This document shows, piece by piece, positions 1 to 9,393 of a DNA stretch of 64,000 nucleotides. The position numbers were made by a program, and so were the translations under genes. Source of the stretch: Caulobacter vibrioides (GTDB taxonomy: Bacteria > Pseudomonadota > Alphaproteobacteria > Caulobacterales > Caulobacteraceae); NCBI GenBank assembly GCA_001449105.1, contig LNIY01000045.1:1-64000 (forward strand), in the 5' to 3' direction. Numbering within the stretch: position 1 is the first letter of the stretch; each line of letters opens with the position of its first letter. Below the pieces are notes generated by a model, which saw only the letters and a list, made by a program, of their open reading frames with translations, was not told the origin of the DNA and ran no database searches.

Positions 1-40
1 GGCGGCCGGACCGCCGGTCGCGTTCTGGGTCGTTACTCAC
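1..40 (-). CDS. Possible 5' end of a gene running off the left edge
   Basis: On the minus strand a GTG at position 40 opens a frame reading M-S-N-D-P-E-R-D-R-R-S-G-R that stays open to the window edge. A purine-rich GGAGGGGGG tract lies about 8 bases upstream. That tract belongs to the intergenic repeat at 47-148, so the ribosome site may be coincidental or borrowed from the repeat. Only 13 codons are visible, so no function can be given. The call rests on start, spacing and open frame alone. Confidence 0.3.
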   Translation of the reverse strand, partial: MSNDPERDRRSGR

Positions 41-46
41 CGGGAA

Positions 47-148
47 ACCCCCCTCCGGCCCTCTGGGCCACCTCCCCCAGAGGGGGAGGATTTAAAGCGC
101 CAAGATGCTCCCCCTCTGGGGGAGCTGTCGCGGAGCGACTGAGGGGGT
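47..148. repeat. GC-rich intergenic inverted repeat, family B copy 1
   Basis: Two hairpins in tandem: CCTCCCCCAGAGGGGGAGG (71-89) and GCTCCCCCTCTGGGGGAGC (107-125), flanked by an outer CCCCCTCCGGCC / GACTGAGGGGG pairing. The same elements recur at 56104-56230 and 57803-57908. It ends at the stop codon of the oligoendopeptidase gene, so it lies directly 3' of that gene. Confidence 0.8.
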
Positions 149-149
149 C

Positions 150-1940
150 TCACACCAACGCCTCGAACTCGTCCACCAGCCGCTCCAGCTGCCGGCAGCC
201 GGCCGCCCAGAACGCCTTGTCGCGCGGGTTCAGGCCGAAGGGCTTCAGGGCCTCGACATAGGTGCGGGTGCCGCCGGCGGCGAGCAGGTCCTCGTAGAGC
301 GGGGCGAAGCTTTCCGGATCCTCGCGGCGCTTTTCCATCAGGCCGCGCACCAGCAGGTCGCCGAACGCGTAGGCGTAGACGTAGAACGGCGCGTGCACGA
401 AATGGCTGACATAGGCCCAGTAGTGCTCGTAGCCCTCGTTCAGCACGACGGCGGGGCCCAGGCTCTCGGCCATGGTCTCCAGCCACAGCGCGCCGATCTG
501 GTCGGGCGACAGCTCGCCGTCCTGGCGGGCGGCGTGGAACCTGCGCTCGAAGCGATGGAAGGCGATCTGGCGCACGACGGTGTTCAGCCCGTCCTCGATC
601 TTGCCGGCCAGCAGCCCCTTGCGATCGGCGGGCGTGGCTTCCGCCAGCAGGCGGTCGAACACCAGGCCCTCGCCGAAGATCGAGGCGGTCTCGGCAAGCG
701 TCAGGGGCGTGTCGGCCAGGAGGGTGCCCAGCGGCGCGCACAGGGTCTGGTGCACGGCGTGGCCCAGCTCGTGGGCCAGGGTCAGCACGTCGCGCCGCTC
801 GCCCATGTAGTTCATGAAGACGTACGGGTGGCGGTCGGCGGTGACCGGATGCGAATAGGCGCCCGACTGCTTGCCGGCGCGCGGGCGGGCGTCGATCCAG
901 GGCTGGGTGAAGAAGGTCTGCGCGGTGTCGGCGAACTTCGGGGCCAGGGCCTGGAAGCTTTCCAGCACCACCTCCTTGGCCTCTCCCCAGGGGTAGAGGC
1001 GGGGCTTGGCGGCGTCGAGCGGGGCGTTGCGGTCCCAGTAGTCGAGCGACTTGCGGCCCATGGCCTTGGCCTTGAGCGCATAATAGCGGTGCGACAGGCG
1101 CGGATAGGCCTCGACCACGGCGGCTTCCAGGGCGTCCACCGCGTCGGCGTCGACCTCGTTGGCCAGGTGGCGCGAGTGGGCCGGGTCGTCGTAGCGGCGC
1201 CAGCGGTCCTCGACCTGCTTTTCGAAGGCCAGGGTGTTCATCACCAGGGCCTGGGTGGAGGCGCGCTCGGACAGGGCCTGGGCCAGGCCGTCGGCGGCGG
1301 CCTTGCGGCGGTGCACGTCGGGATCCGACAGGCGGTTCAGCGCCTCGGGCAGGGTCAGCTGCTCCTTGCCGACCTTGGCCGACAGCTTGGCCAGGGTCTC
1401 GTCATAGAGCCGCACCCAGTTGGCCACGGCCGGGCCGCGATCGACGATGTAGCGTTCCAGCTCGGCCGACAGCTCGTGCGGGCGCGACAGGCGCAGGCGC
1501 CGCAGCCACGGCGTCCAGCGGCGGGTCGGCGCATGGGCCTCCAGCGCCGCGTTCAGCTCGGCGTCCTCCAGCTGGTTCAGCTCCAGCGAGAAGAACAGGC
1601 TTTCGGCGGCGATCTGCGAGGAGCGGGCGCGCAGGTCGGCTTCGAACTTGGCCCAGGCCGGGTCGTCGCGGGCGGTCGAGGCGGCCAGGCCCGCATAGGC
1701 GCCCACGCCCCACAGGCCGTTGACGGCCTCCTCGTAGAGCCGGATCCCGCGGTCGAGCAGCTTGCCCAGGCGCGCCGGCTCGCCGCGCGCTTCCAGGAAC
1801 ATGCCCTCCAGCGAGGCCAGTTCGTCGTTGGCGGCCTTGGCGGCGGTCAGGTCGGTTTCGATCCTCGGATCCTCGCGGCCGGCATAGAGGTCGGCGAGGT
1901 TCCACTCGGGAAGGGCGTCGGGCTTGAAGGGCGCGTTCAT
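150..1940 (-). CDS. pepF: M3 family oligoendopeptidase F
   Basis: A 596-residue cytoplasmic zinc metallopeptidase of the M3 (thimet/PepF) family, expected to cleave short peptides during peptide recycling. The zinc motif H-E-L-G-H is at about residue 390 in the context L-A-H-E-L-G-H-A-V-H. The long helical N-terminal region and the length fit bacterial PepF. I chose ATG 1940 (M-N-A-P-F-K-P-D) because residues further upstream in the open frame overlap the divergent-frame MerR gene and have no family character. The stop abuts repeat B1. It lies about 60 bases downstream of the MerR gene on the same strand, with no evidence of a functional link. Confidence 0.93.
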   Translation of the reverse strand: MNAPFKPDALPEWNLADLYAGREDPRIETDLTAAKAANDELASLEGMFLEARGEPARLGKLLDRGIRLYEEAVNGLWGVGAYAGLAASTARDDPAWAKFEADLRARSSQIAAESLFFSLELNQLEDAELNAALEAHAPTRRWTPWLRRLRLSRPHELSAELERYIVDRGPAVANWVRLYDETLAKLSAKVGKEQLTLPEALNRLSDPDVHRRKAAADGLAQALSERASTQALVMNTLAFEKQVEDRWRRYDDPAHSRHLANEVDADAVDALEAAVVEAYPRLSHRYYALKAKAMGRKSLDYWDRNAPLDAAKPRLYPWGEAKEVVLESFQALAPKFADTAQTFFTQPWIDARPRAGKQSGAYSHPVTADRHPYVFMNYMGERRDVLTLAHELGHAVHQTLCAPLGTLLADTPLTLAETASIFGEGLVFDRLLAEATPADRKGLLAGKIEDGLNTVVRQIAFHRFERRFHAARQDGELSPDQIGALWLETMAESLGPAVVLNEGYEHYWAYVSHFVHAPFYVYAYAFGDLLVRGLMEKRREDPESFAPLYEDLLAAGGTRTYVEALKPFGLNPRDKAFWAAGCRQLERLVDEFEALV

Positions 1941-2001
1941 GGCAGCAAGGGATATGGCGTCTGGAGGGCGGGAGGCAATCGGGCGCGGCGGGTTTCTCCG
2001 C

Positions 2002-2418
2002 TCAGGTCTCGAACGCGGCGATGATGGGACAGGGTCCATGATCGTCGGCGCTGCAGGTGTGGAGCAGGCGCGAAAGCCCCGCCCGCGCCGCTTGCAGCTC
2101 CTCGATCCGGCGGTCGAGGTCGGCGATGCGCTCGCGGGCCAGCTCCCGCGCCCGCACCCGATCCTCGCCGGCGTCCAGCGCCAGGAGCTCGCTGATCTGC
2201 TCCAGGGTGAAGCCCGAGCTCTGGGCCGAGCGGATGAAGCGCAGCCTCCGCACCGCCTCGTCTCCATAGCGCCGCACGCCGCCGGACAGGCCGGAACCCT
2301 CGGCCCGCTCGGGCGTCTCCAGCAGGCCTCGGCGCTGGTAGTAGCGGACGGTCTCCACGCCCACCCCGCCGGCCCGGGCCAGGCCCGCGATCGTCGTTCC
2401 GGAAGTCGCCTTCGCCAT
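2002..2418 (-). CDS. MerR-family transcriptional regulator
   Basis: A 138-residue regulator. The N-terminal winged helix has the MerR hallmark V-E-T-V-R-Y-Y-Q-R-R-G-L-L (about residues 20-32), followed by a dimerisation coiled coil and a C-terminal effector loop with two cysteines in C-S-A-D-D-H-G-P-C. Mercury-type MerR uses three cysteines. The first, in the dimerisation helix, is absent here (G-E-D-R-V-R-A-R-E-L instead), so a mercury sensor is not assured and another thiophilic metal or a redox signal is possible. The start ATG at 2418 is 8 bases from an 18-bp palindrome lying in the shared divergent promoter of the glutaredoxin-fusion gene, its likely target. Confidence 0.9.
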   Translation of the reverse strand: MAKATSGTTIAGLARAGGVGVETVRYYQRRGLLETPERAEGSGLSGGVRRYGDEAVRRLRFIRSAQSSGFTLEQISELLALDAGEDRVRARELARERIADLDRRIEELQAARAGLSRLLHTCSADDHGPCPIIAAFET

Positions 2419-2421
2419 CAC

Positions 2422-2452
2422 TTGACTCCGTACCATGGTACGGAATTCATAT
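2422..2452 (+). promoter_or_regulatory. MerR-type operator/promoter with a perfect 18-bp palindrome
   Basis: TTGACT (2422-2427) followed by TCCGTACCATGGTACGGA (2427-2444), a perfect palindrome, and then a -10-like TCATAT (2447-2452). The 19-bp spacer is the long spacer typical of MerR-regulated promoters, with the dyad between the -35 and -10 elements. It points at the glutaredoxin-MauE fusion and sits just upstream of the regulator's own start, so both genes may be controlled from it. The -10 match is weak. Confidence 0.75.
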
Positions 2453-2487
2453 GAGGCGGGTCCCGGTCGCGTACAAGGAGATCCGCC

Positions 2488-3234
2488 GTGAATGCCCCCG
2501 CCAAGAAGGCCGTCCTCTACCGCATGGTGATGGACAAGCACGTCTGTCCCTACGGCCTGAAGGCCAAGCACCTGCTGCGCGCCCGGGGCTATCAGGTCGA
2601 GGACCACCACCTGACCACCCGCGAGGCGACCGACGCCTTCAAGGCCGAGCATGGCGTGAAGACCACGCCCCAGGTGTTCGTCGGCGGCGAGCGGATCGGC
2701 GGGTTCGACGATTTGCGCCGCTGGTTCGGCGGCAAGCCGCGCGATCCCAAGGCCAAGACCTACCAGCCGGTGATCGCCCTCTTCGCCATGACCGCCCTGC
2801 TGGCCCTGGCGGCGACCTACGCGGTGGACGGAACGCCCTTCACCCTGCGCGCCGTCGAGTGGTTCGTCAGCTTTTCCATGGTGGTGCTGGCCATCCAGAA
2901 GCTGCGCGACGTCGAGAGCTTCTCCAGCATGTTCCTGGGCTACGACCTTCTGGCCAAGCGCTGGGTGCCGTACGGCTACGTCTATCCGTTCGCCGAGGGC
3001 CTGGCGGGCGTCCTGATGACGGCCGGGGCCCTGACCTGGTTCTCCGCGCCGCTGGCGCTGGTGATCGGCGGCATCGGCGCGGTGTCGGTGTTCAAGGCGG
3101 TCTATCTCGACAAGCGCGACCTGAAGTGCGCCTGCGTCGGCGGCGACAGCAACGTTCCCCTGGGCTTCATCTCGCTGACCGAGAACGTGATGATGGTGGC
3201 GATGGCGGCGTGGATGCTGGCGCGCCACGGCTGA
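2488..3234 (+). CDS. Glutaredoxin-MauE/DoxX-like membrane fusion protein
   Basis: A 248-residue fusion. Residues 1-85 are a glutaredoxin with active site C20-P-Y-G23 and the cis-proline loop T-T-P-Q-V-F near residue 60. Residues from about 93 onward hold roughly four hydrophobic segments of the MauE/DoxX redox-associated type, with a C-A-C pair at 214-216 on a loop before the last helix. It probably relays thiol-disulfide electrons between cytoplasmic glutathione and a membrane or periplasmic dithiol. The start is GTG 2488, 7 bases after AAGGAG. It diverges from a MerR regulator across the palindromic operator, so thiol-reactive metal or oxidant stress is a reasonable inducer. The exact substrate is unknown. 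Confidence 0.88.
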   Translation: MNAPAKKAVLYRMVMDKHVCPYGLKAKHLLRARGYQVEDHHLTTREATDAFKAEHGVKTTPQVFVGGERIGGFDDLRRWFGGKPRDPKAKTYQPVIALFAMTALLALAATYAVDGTPFTLRAVEWFVSFSMVVLAIQKLRDVESFSSMFLGYDLLAKRWVPYGYVYPFAEGLAGVLMTAGALTWFSAPLALVIGGIGAVSVFKAVYLDKRDLKCACVGGDSNVPLGFISLTENVMMVAMAAWMLARHG

Positions 3235-3334
3235 GCCAGGTTTCGCGCGCCGTTCGGTTATTTCGCCGGAGGCCACTCGACGTTCCAGAACGGCAAAGCT
3301 ACACGACCCAAGGTATTTTCGACTGGGGGTAGTT

Positions 3335-6300
3335 GTGTATCAGTTGAGCGTCTCGCGGTCGCGTGTTCTGCGTCGCAATCTCTTGGGTTGCAGCATCGCG
3401 GTGCTGGCGGCGGCGAGTGCGGGTTCGGCCATGGCGACCTGCACGCCGAACCCCGTCGTGGCCGGCACGCCGACGGTGTGCACCGGAACCACCGTCGGCG
3501 GCGTGGTCGCCTCCACCAGCGGCACGATCAACATCGAGGCCGGCGCGGGCCTGACCCGGGGGGCCACGGACCCCGCCGCGGTGCTGATCACCTCGACCGG
3601 GGTCTATCCGTCGCCGCCCTCGACGGTGACGCTGAACGTGCAGGGCGGCGTGGACGGGGGCGCCGGAACCGGCGTGCTGCTGCGCAACCAGATGACCGGT
3701 GTCTACTACAGCAACACGACCGCCAACATCGTGGTCGGCGCCGACGGGGTCATCACCGGGTCGACGGCCATCCTCCTGGACGGGTCCGGTGCGGCCAGCT
3801 TCCTGACGGGAACCTTCGCCAGCCTGGACAACAGCGGCGAGATCCGTTCGACCTCGGGCGGTCCGGCCATCGTGGCGCTGCCGGTGGATCGGGTGGCCCT
3901 GCGGACGGTGACCAATCGCGCCGGCGGCTTCATCGGCGGCATCCAAGGCACGGTCCAGTCCCTCGACAACGCAGGCGTCATCGACGGCGGGACGGGCTCG
4001 GCCTACAGCTATCCCACGGCGAACAGCTACATCGGCACGGTCGGCGCGGTGACCAACACCGGCACGATGCGCTCGGCCGGCGCCGCGTCGACGATCGACG
4101 CGGGAGGCTATCTGTCGCTCGTCAACAGCGGCCTGATCGCCAACACGTCCGGCGCAGCCATCACCGTGGCCCGCGGCTTCAATGTGGAGAACAAGGCCGG
4201 CGGGATCATCCAGGGCGGCGCGGTGGCCATCGACGGCGGCAGCGGCGGCTGGGGGTTCACCCTCGTCAACCGCGGGACCATCAACGGCTCGGTCCTGGCC
4301 TCTTCGCTCGGCGATGCGGGCGCCAGTGTCGACAACGTGGGCGGGACGATCAACGGCGACCTGCTGTTCGGCAGCGGCCGCGACACCCTGATCGCCGGCT
4401 ACGGCCAGAACGGCGTGGACTACGGCGTGATCACCGGACGGATCGACGGCGGCGGCGGCGTCAACACCGTTCGCGTCGTGATCTCGCAGGACCGGACCGC
4501 CGACGGGTGGCTCTCCAGCCCCGTTCTGCCGACCAACTTTCAGCGCGCCCAGCTCGCCCTGAGCAACGACGCGACCCTGACCTTCAACGGCGACATCGGC
4601 GACGGCCTGTACTTCGCCGGCCAGGGAACCGTACTCACCACCGGCGTGGTCCAGACCACGGGCACGGCCTTCTCAAGCTACTATGCGCCCTTCGACACCG
4701 GCCTGAAGTTCAAGAACACCGGCGAGATCACCGCGCAGCTCGGCGCGCCGATCGGCGGCGGCACCGGTCTCGAGACCGGCTACGCGGTCTATTTCACCGG
4801 CCTGGCGAGCTTCATCAACACCGGCAAGATCACCGGCCTGAACGGCTATGGCGTCTACGCCTCGATCGCGCCGCAGAACTTCCTGAACAGCGGCGAGATC
4901 CTGGCCAGCGGCTACGCGCTGAACGTCAGCGGCGGCTTCGTCAACGACGGCCTGGTGCAGTCGACCCAGGACACGGGGGTGTGGCTGACCCTGGGCGGGG
5001 GCACGGTGCGCAGCATCACCTCGACCAACAACGGCCGGATCCTCGGCGTCACCAACGGCGCGGTCCTGTCGTCCGTCACGCTGGCCAACAACGGCCAGAT
5101 CACCGCTTCCAGCGGCGTGGGCGTGGCGATGGGCCACTACTCGACGCTCTTCAACGGCGCGAAGGGGGTGATCACCGGCTCGACGGCCTCCGTCACCGCC
5201 GGCAGCAGCGCCATCGTGCGCAACGCCGGCACGCTGAACGGCGACGTCAATCTGGCCGGGGTGTTCTCCGACTCCACCGACGTCTACTTCGACGACGGCG
5301 GCGTGCTGAACGGCTCGCTGTATCTGGGCGGCGGCTACGACTTCTTCATCACCGACCTTCACCGCTTCAATGACGGCAAGTTCGCCGGCGTGACCGGGTT
5401 GGTCGATGGCGGCGCCGGCAACGCCGACACGCTGCTGCTGCGGGTCGCCAGCGACACCACCAACACGATCGCCGACGCGGCCGGGTTCGAGCGGCTGGCC
5501 CTGGCGCTGGAGAACGGCGCGGCCGCCAAGCTGACGATCACCAAGCCCTGGAACGACACTCTCTACCTCAGCGGCAAGGGCTCGCTCGATCTGACGGCCG
5601 ACATCAACGCCAACAGCGGGACGAGCTCGATCCTCACGACCAGCGGCCCGGGCGTCAGCCTCACCAACGGCTACAGCTATGCCTGGGACACGCCCGCCCA
5701 GCTGTCGATCGTCAGCCGCGGCGCGCTGGTCATGCGCCAGCCGGTGACGGGCTACGTCAGCTCCGCCATCCAGCTCTCCACCGCATCCAGCTTCGAGAAC
5801 GCCGGCTCGCTGACCGTGCAGGGCCAGAAGACCAGCTACAGCCCCGTCATCGCTATCGACGGCGGCGACCGGGTGATCAACTCCGGCACGATCTCGGTCG
5901 AGAACGCTACGGCCGTGTCGGGCGCCAAGTCGTTCCTCAACACCGGTTCGCTGACCCAGACCGCCGCCAGCAGCTTCGACTACGGCGTCAACAACGTCCT
6001 GACCGTCGAGAACCGTGGCTCCATCTCCACCGTCGGCACGTCGGTCAGGCGCACCGGCTGGGCGGACCAGTCCTTCACGGTCACCAACAGCGGCGCGATC
6101 GCCAGTTCCGCGGGGACCGCCATCGAGTCCTCGAACAGCTGGACGAACACCGTCGTGACCAATGCGAAGGGCGCCACGATCTCGGGCGCGGTCGCGGCCA
6201 TCGACACCGGTTCGGGCGCAGACGTCATCCGTAACGACGGCACGATCACCGGCCTGATCCGCACCGGCTACGGCGACGACCGGATCGAGAACTACGGCGC

Positions 6301-9300
6301 GATCACCGGCCGTGTCGAACTGGGCGACGGCAACGACACCTTCGTCCAGTGGGTGGGCGGTTCGATGACCGGTGTGGTCGACGGCGGCTTCGGCCTCGAC
6401 ACCCTGACGATCGACTCCACGGGCGGCGGCAGGATCACCGGGGCCCAGTTCCTCAACTTCGAGCGCTTCACCCAGATCGGCGACGGCGGCATCACCTATG
6501 CCGGCGCCTTCTCGGCCGACACCATCCGCCTGGAGGGCGGCACGGCGATCGTCGAGGCGGGCAGCTCGGTTTCGACCACCGGCTACGTCTCGGTGTTCAG
6601 CGGCGGCGACGGCAGCGAGCATGTCGTCAACGCCGGCCGCATCGCCGGCAGCGTCAGCCTGGGCGGCGGGACGGATACCGTGGTCAACCGCGGAACCATC
6701 GACGGTTCGGTGCTGCTCGGCGCCGGCGACGACGTCTACACCGAGGGCGCCGGTTCGACGGTGCGCGGGACCATCGACGGCGGCGCCGGTTCGGACACCT
6801 ACATCGTCGAACTGGCGGGCGACCGGGCCGGCCTGAACGCGCGCACCAACTTCGAGCGCCTGGGCGTGCAGGGGACGGGTCGCCTGACCCTGGCCCTCGA
6901 CCAGAACTGGGAAAGCGTCAGCCTCGACGGGACCGCGCTCAACCTGACCGGCGCGGGCTACGCCGTCGGCGCGGTGACCGGCGGCGACAAGGCCGAGGCC
7001 CTGTCGTCGGACATTGACATCGCCACGATCAATCTCGGCGGCGGCGACGACAGCCTGACCCTCGGCGGGACCAGCTTCACCGGGATCAAGCTCGGCGGCG
7101 CGGGCACGGACGTGCTGACCTTCACCAGCGCCGCTCCGGTGACGCTGGGCGGCCAGGTCGGCGGCTTCGAGACCATCAACCTGGCCGGCGGCGCCCTGTC
7201 GGTGACCGGTTCGCTCGGCGCGGCCGGCGACACCATCGCCTTCGGGGCGGGCGTCCAGACCCTGTCGATCCTGGCCGGCGGCACGCTGAACGGGACCGTA
7301 GACCTGGGCGACGGCGACGACGTGCTGCAGCTGGCGGTCGGCGGAACCCTGCTGGGCACGGTGCTGGGCGGCGCGGGTTCGGACCGGGTGAGCATCGACC
7401 TGCTCTCGGACCTCTCGCTGCGCGGCGACCAGCTGCAACAGTTCGAGATCCTTGAGGTCACTGGCACGGGCGCGCTGAACTTCACGGGCGGCGCGGCCAG
7501 GTTCGACCGCCTGATCACCTCCAGCCTGACCCTGTCGGTCGGGGCCGGGTCGAGCGTGGAAGCCGGCGACGTCGTGCTGGGTGCGGGCGACAACATCGTC
7601 ACCGTCGGCGGCGCGTTCCAGGGCCGCCTGGACCTGGGCGCCGGCGACGACGTGCTGCGCCTGACTTCGGCCGCCAGCTTCGGCGGCGCGGCCGAGGGCG
7701 GTTCGGGCCGGGATCGGATCGAGCTGGCCCTGGGCGGCACGGATGCGGCCCCGATCGCGTTCGGCACGGCGGCCTTCACCGGCTTCGAGGACCTGGCGAT
7801 GCAGTCGGGCGTGGCCAGCCTGGCCGGCGACTACGCCTTCGAGACGATCCGTGTGTCGGGCGGCCGCCTGATCGGCCTGGCCGGCTCGCGGATCACCGGC
7901 GCGGTCACGGTCGCCCAGGGCGCGACCTTCGGCTCGGCCGGGGCCGTGGTGGGCGACATCGTCGTCAACGGCACGCTGAGCCCCGGCGCCTCGCCGGGCA
8001 CGATGACGGTGACGGGCAACGTCACCCTGGCGGGCGGCTCGACCAGCCTGTTCGAGTTGACCCCGGCGGCCAGCGACAAGCTGGTGGTCTCGGGCAAGGT
8101 GACGATCGCCCAGGGCGCGAGCCTGAAGCTGACCGGCGCGACGACCAGCCTGACGCCGGGCCGTCGCCTCGACCTGATCGTCGCCAGCGGCGGCATCACC
8201 GGTTCGTACGCCACGACCCAGGGCGGCGAGGGGCTGAACCTGCGTTTCACCCAGTCGGCCACGCGCCTCGAGGCCCTGGGCCTGTTCACGACCAGCGCCG
8301 GCTTCTCGCGCGAGGTGTCGGGCCTGGTCGAGACGCTGAACAACGCCTTCATCGCCGACAAGGCCGGCGCCGCCGCGGTGGCGGCGATGCCGCTGCTGGT
8401 CGACCCGACCACCGGCGCCAGCAACGCCGCCGCCCTGGCCCGGGTGACGCCGCAGGCCTACGCCTCGGCCGCCCAGATGGCGGCCGAGGACGGCCTGGCC
8501 ATCGTCGACACCCTGCGGGTCCAGTCGCGGTTCGCGCCGGACGAGGCCGGACTGTTCGGCTTCGGCCAGGCCTTCACCGGCCGCCGCGACTTCGACGGCG
8601 ACGCCCAGGCGGGGGTCGCCTCGGGCAAGACCGACGGCACGGGCGTGATCAGCGGCGTCGGCTACGGCATGACCTCGGCCTGGGCCGGGGCCTTCGTCGG
8701 CTATGTCGACGGCCGTCAGCGGATCGGCGCCCTGGAGGCTCGCACCGAACTCGACAGCTTCGTGGTCGGGGTCACCGGCCGGGCCGAACTGGGCGGACTG
8801 GCCGTGGCGGCGACGGCGGCTCACGACCGGGCCGACACCCAGACCCGGCGCGTGGCTCCGGGCGGGGTCGAGGCCTTCGGCGACTACAAGCTGAAGAGCT
8901 GGGCCGCCGACGTGAACCTCAGCTATCCGATGGCTCTCAGCGGCGATTGGGCCGTGCGTCCCAGCCTCGGCGCCAGCTACGTCCGCACCAAGCGCAGCGA
9001 CCTGGTCGAGCGCGGCGGCGGCGCCTTCGCCCTGTCCCTGGACGGCGAGACGGTCGACGCCTGGTTCGTCGACGGCCAGGTGGAGCTGCGCGGCGGCCAG
9101 GCGGCCGGCGCCCGCGTCCATCCGTACGTGTCGGCCGGCTTCCGCAGCCGCGTCGGCGGCGACGCGCCGACGGCCACGGCCCGCATCGCCGGGCTCGACG
9201 CCGATCTGACCGGCCAGGGCCTGCGGCGCGAGAGCACGCTGGGCGTTCTGGGCGCGGGTCTTGGCTACGACATCTCCGAGCGCTTGACGGTGTCGACCGC

Positions 9301-9367
9301 CTATACCGGCGAGTTCGGCGACGGCGGCCGCCAGGGGGCGCTGGTCGGCCTGAACTGGAAGTTCTGA
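3335..9367 (+). CDS. Large autotransporter (type Va secreted beta-helix protein)
   Basis: A 2010-residue surface protein. There is a signal peptide of about 34 residues (R-R-N-L-L-G, then a hydrophobic Ala/Val core ending S-A-M-A). A very long passenger follows, built of short beta-helix rungs such as N-x-G-x-I and G-x-G-x-D repeats (L-G-D-G-D-D, G-G-A-G-S-D). After a linker/autochaperone-like stretch near 1570-1640 comes a C-terminal beta-barrel of about 290 residues (from about 1720) ending in the aromatic W-K-F needed for outer-membrane insertion. The likely role is adhesion or biofilm, but no catalytic motif is visible. The start is GTG 3335, preceded by GGGGG. The gene is monocistronic and closed by a strong terminator. 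Confidence 0.9.
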   Translation: MYQLSVSRSRVLRRNLLGCSIAVLAAASAGSAMATCTPNPVVAGTPTVCTGTTVGGVVASTSGTINIEAGAGLTRGATDPAAVLITSTGVYPSPPSTVTLNVQGGVDGGAGTGVLLRNQMTGVYYSNTTANIVVGADGVITGSTAILLDGSGAASFLTGTFASLDNSGEIRSTSGGPAIVALPVDRVALRTVTNRAGGFIGGIQGTVQSLDNAGVIDGGTGSAYSYPTANSYIGTVGAVTNTGTMRSAGAASTIDAGGYLSLVNSGLIANTSGAAITVARGFNVENKAGGIIQGGAVAIDGGSGGWGFTLVNRGTINGSVLASSLGDAGASVDNVGGTINGDLLFGSGRDTLIAGYGQNGVDYGVITGRIDGGGGVNTVRVVISQDRTADGWLSSPVLPTNFQRAQLALSNDATLTFNGDIGDGLYFAGQGTVLTTGVVQTTGTAFSSYYAPFDTGLKFKNTGEITAQLGAPIGGGTGLETGYAVYFTGLASFINTGKITGLNGYGVYASIAPQNFLNSGEILASGYALNVSGGFVNDGLVQSTQDTGVWLTLGGGTVRSITSTNNGRILGVTNGAVLSSVTLANNGQITASSGVGVAMGHYSTLFNGAKGVITGSTASVTAGSSAIVRNAGTLNGDVNLAGVFSDSTDVYFDDGGVLNGSLYLGGGYDFFITDLHRFNDGKFAGVTGLVDGGAGNADTLLLRVASDTTNTIADAAGFERLALALENGAAAKLTITKPWNDTLYLSGKGSLDLTADINANSGTSSILTTSGPGVSLTNGYSYAWDTPAQLSIVSRGALVMRQPVTGYVSSAIQLSTASSFENAGSLTVQGQKTSYSPVIAIDGGDRVINSGTISVENATAVSGAKSFLNTGSLTQTAASSFDYGVNNVLTVENRGSISTVGTSVRRTGWADQSFTVTNSGAIASSAGTAIESSNSWTNTVVTNAKGATISGAVAAIDTGSGADVIRNDGTITGLIRTGYGDDRIENYGAITGRVELGDGNDTFVQWVGGSMTGVVDGGFGLDTLTIDSTGGGRITGAQFLNFERFTQIGDGGITYAGAFSADTIRLEGGTAIVEAGSSVSTTGYVSVFSGGDGSEHVVNAGRIAGSVSLGGGTDTVVNRGTIDGSVLLGAGDDVYTEGAGSTVRGTIDGGAGSDTYIVELAGDRAGLNARTNFERLGVQGTGRLTLALDQNWESVSLDGTALNLTGAGYAVGAVTGGDKAEALSSDIDIATINLGGGDDSLTLGGTSFTGIKLGGAGTDVLTFTSAAPVTLGGQVGGFETINLAGGALSVTGSLGAAGDTIAFGAGVQTLSILAGGTLNGTVDLGDGDDVLQLAVGGTLLGTVLGGAGSDRVSIDLLSDLSLRGDQLQQFEILEVTGTGALNFTGGAARFDRLITSSLTLSVGAGSSVEAGDVVLGAGDNIVTVGGAFQGRLDLGAGDDVLRLTSAASFGGAAEGGSGRDRIELALGGTDAAPIAFGTAAFTGFEDLAMQSGVASLAGDYAFETIRVSGGRLIGLAGSRITGAVTVAQGATFGSAGAVVGDIVVNGTLSPGASPGTMTVTGNVTLAGGSTSLFELTPAASDKLVVSGKVTIAQGASLKLTGATTSLTPGRRLDLIVASGGITGSYATTQGGEGLNLRFTQSATRLEALGLFTTSAGFSREVSGLVETLNNAFIADKAGAAAVAAMPLLVDPTTGASNAAALARVTPQAYASAAQMAAEDGLAIVDTLRVQSRFAPDEAGLFGFGQAFTGRRDFDGDAQAGVASGKTDGTGVISGVGYGMTSAWAGAFVGYVDGRQRIGALEARTELDSFVVGVTGRAELGGLAVAATAAHDRADTQTRRVAPGGVEAFGDYKLKSWAADVNLSYPMALSGDWAVRPSLGASYVRTKRSDLVERGGGAFALSLDGETVDAWFVDGQVELRGGQAAGARVHPYVSAGFRSRVGGDAPTATARIAGLDADLTGQGLRRESTLGVLGAGLGYDISERLTVSTAYTGEFGDGGRQGALVGLNWKF

Positions 9368-9393
9368 TCCACGCCGACGATCGGAAAAAGAAC

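Noticed and set aside
105-2024. A 639-codon plus-strand frame opposite pepF
   Set aside because: The minus strand has the HELGH metallopeptidase and the plus-strand product is Gln/Gly/Val-rich without any domain. It is a shadow frame.
2002-2418. Mercury resistance operon
   Set aside because: There is no merT, merP or merA, and the MerR protein lacks one of the three mercury-binding cysteines.
4673-9121. A 1482-codon open frame antisense to the autotransporter
   Set aside because: It lies wholly opposite a clearly coding autotransporter with signal peptide and barrel. In GC-rich repeats of Gly/Ala/Asp codons the complementary frame lacks stops, so it is a shadow.
3335-9367. RTX toxin
   Set aside because: The G-x-G-x-D motifs are scattered, there is no type I secretion signal or hlyB/D, and the C-terminus is a type V beta-barrel.
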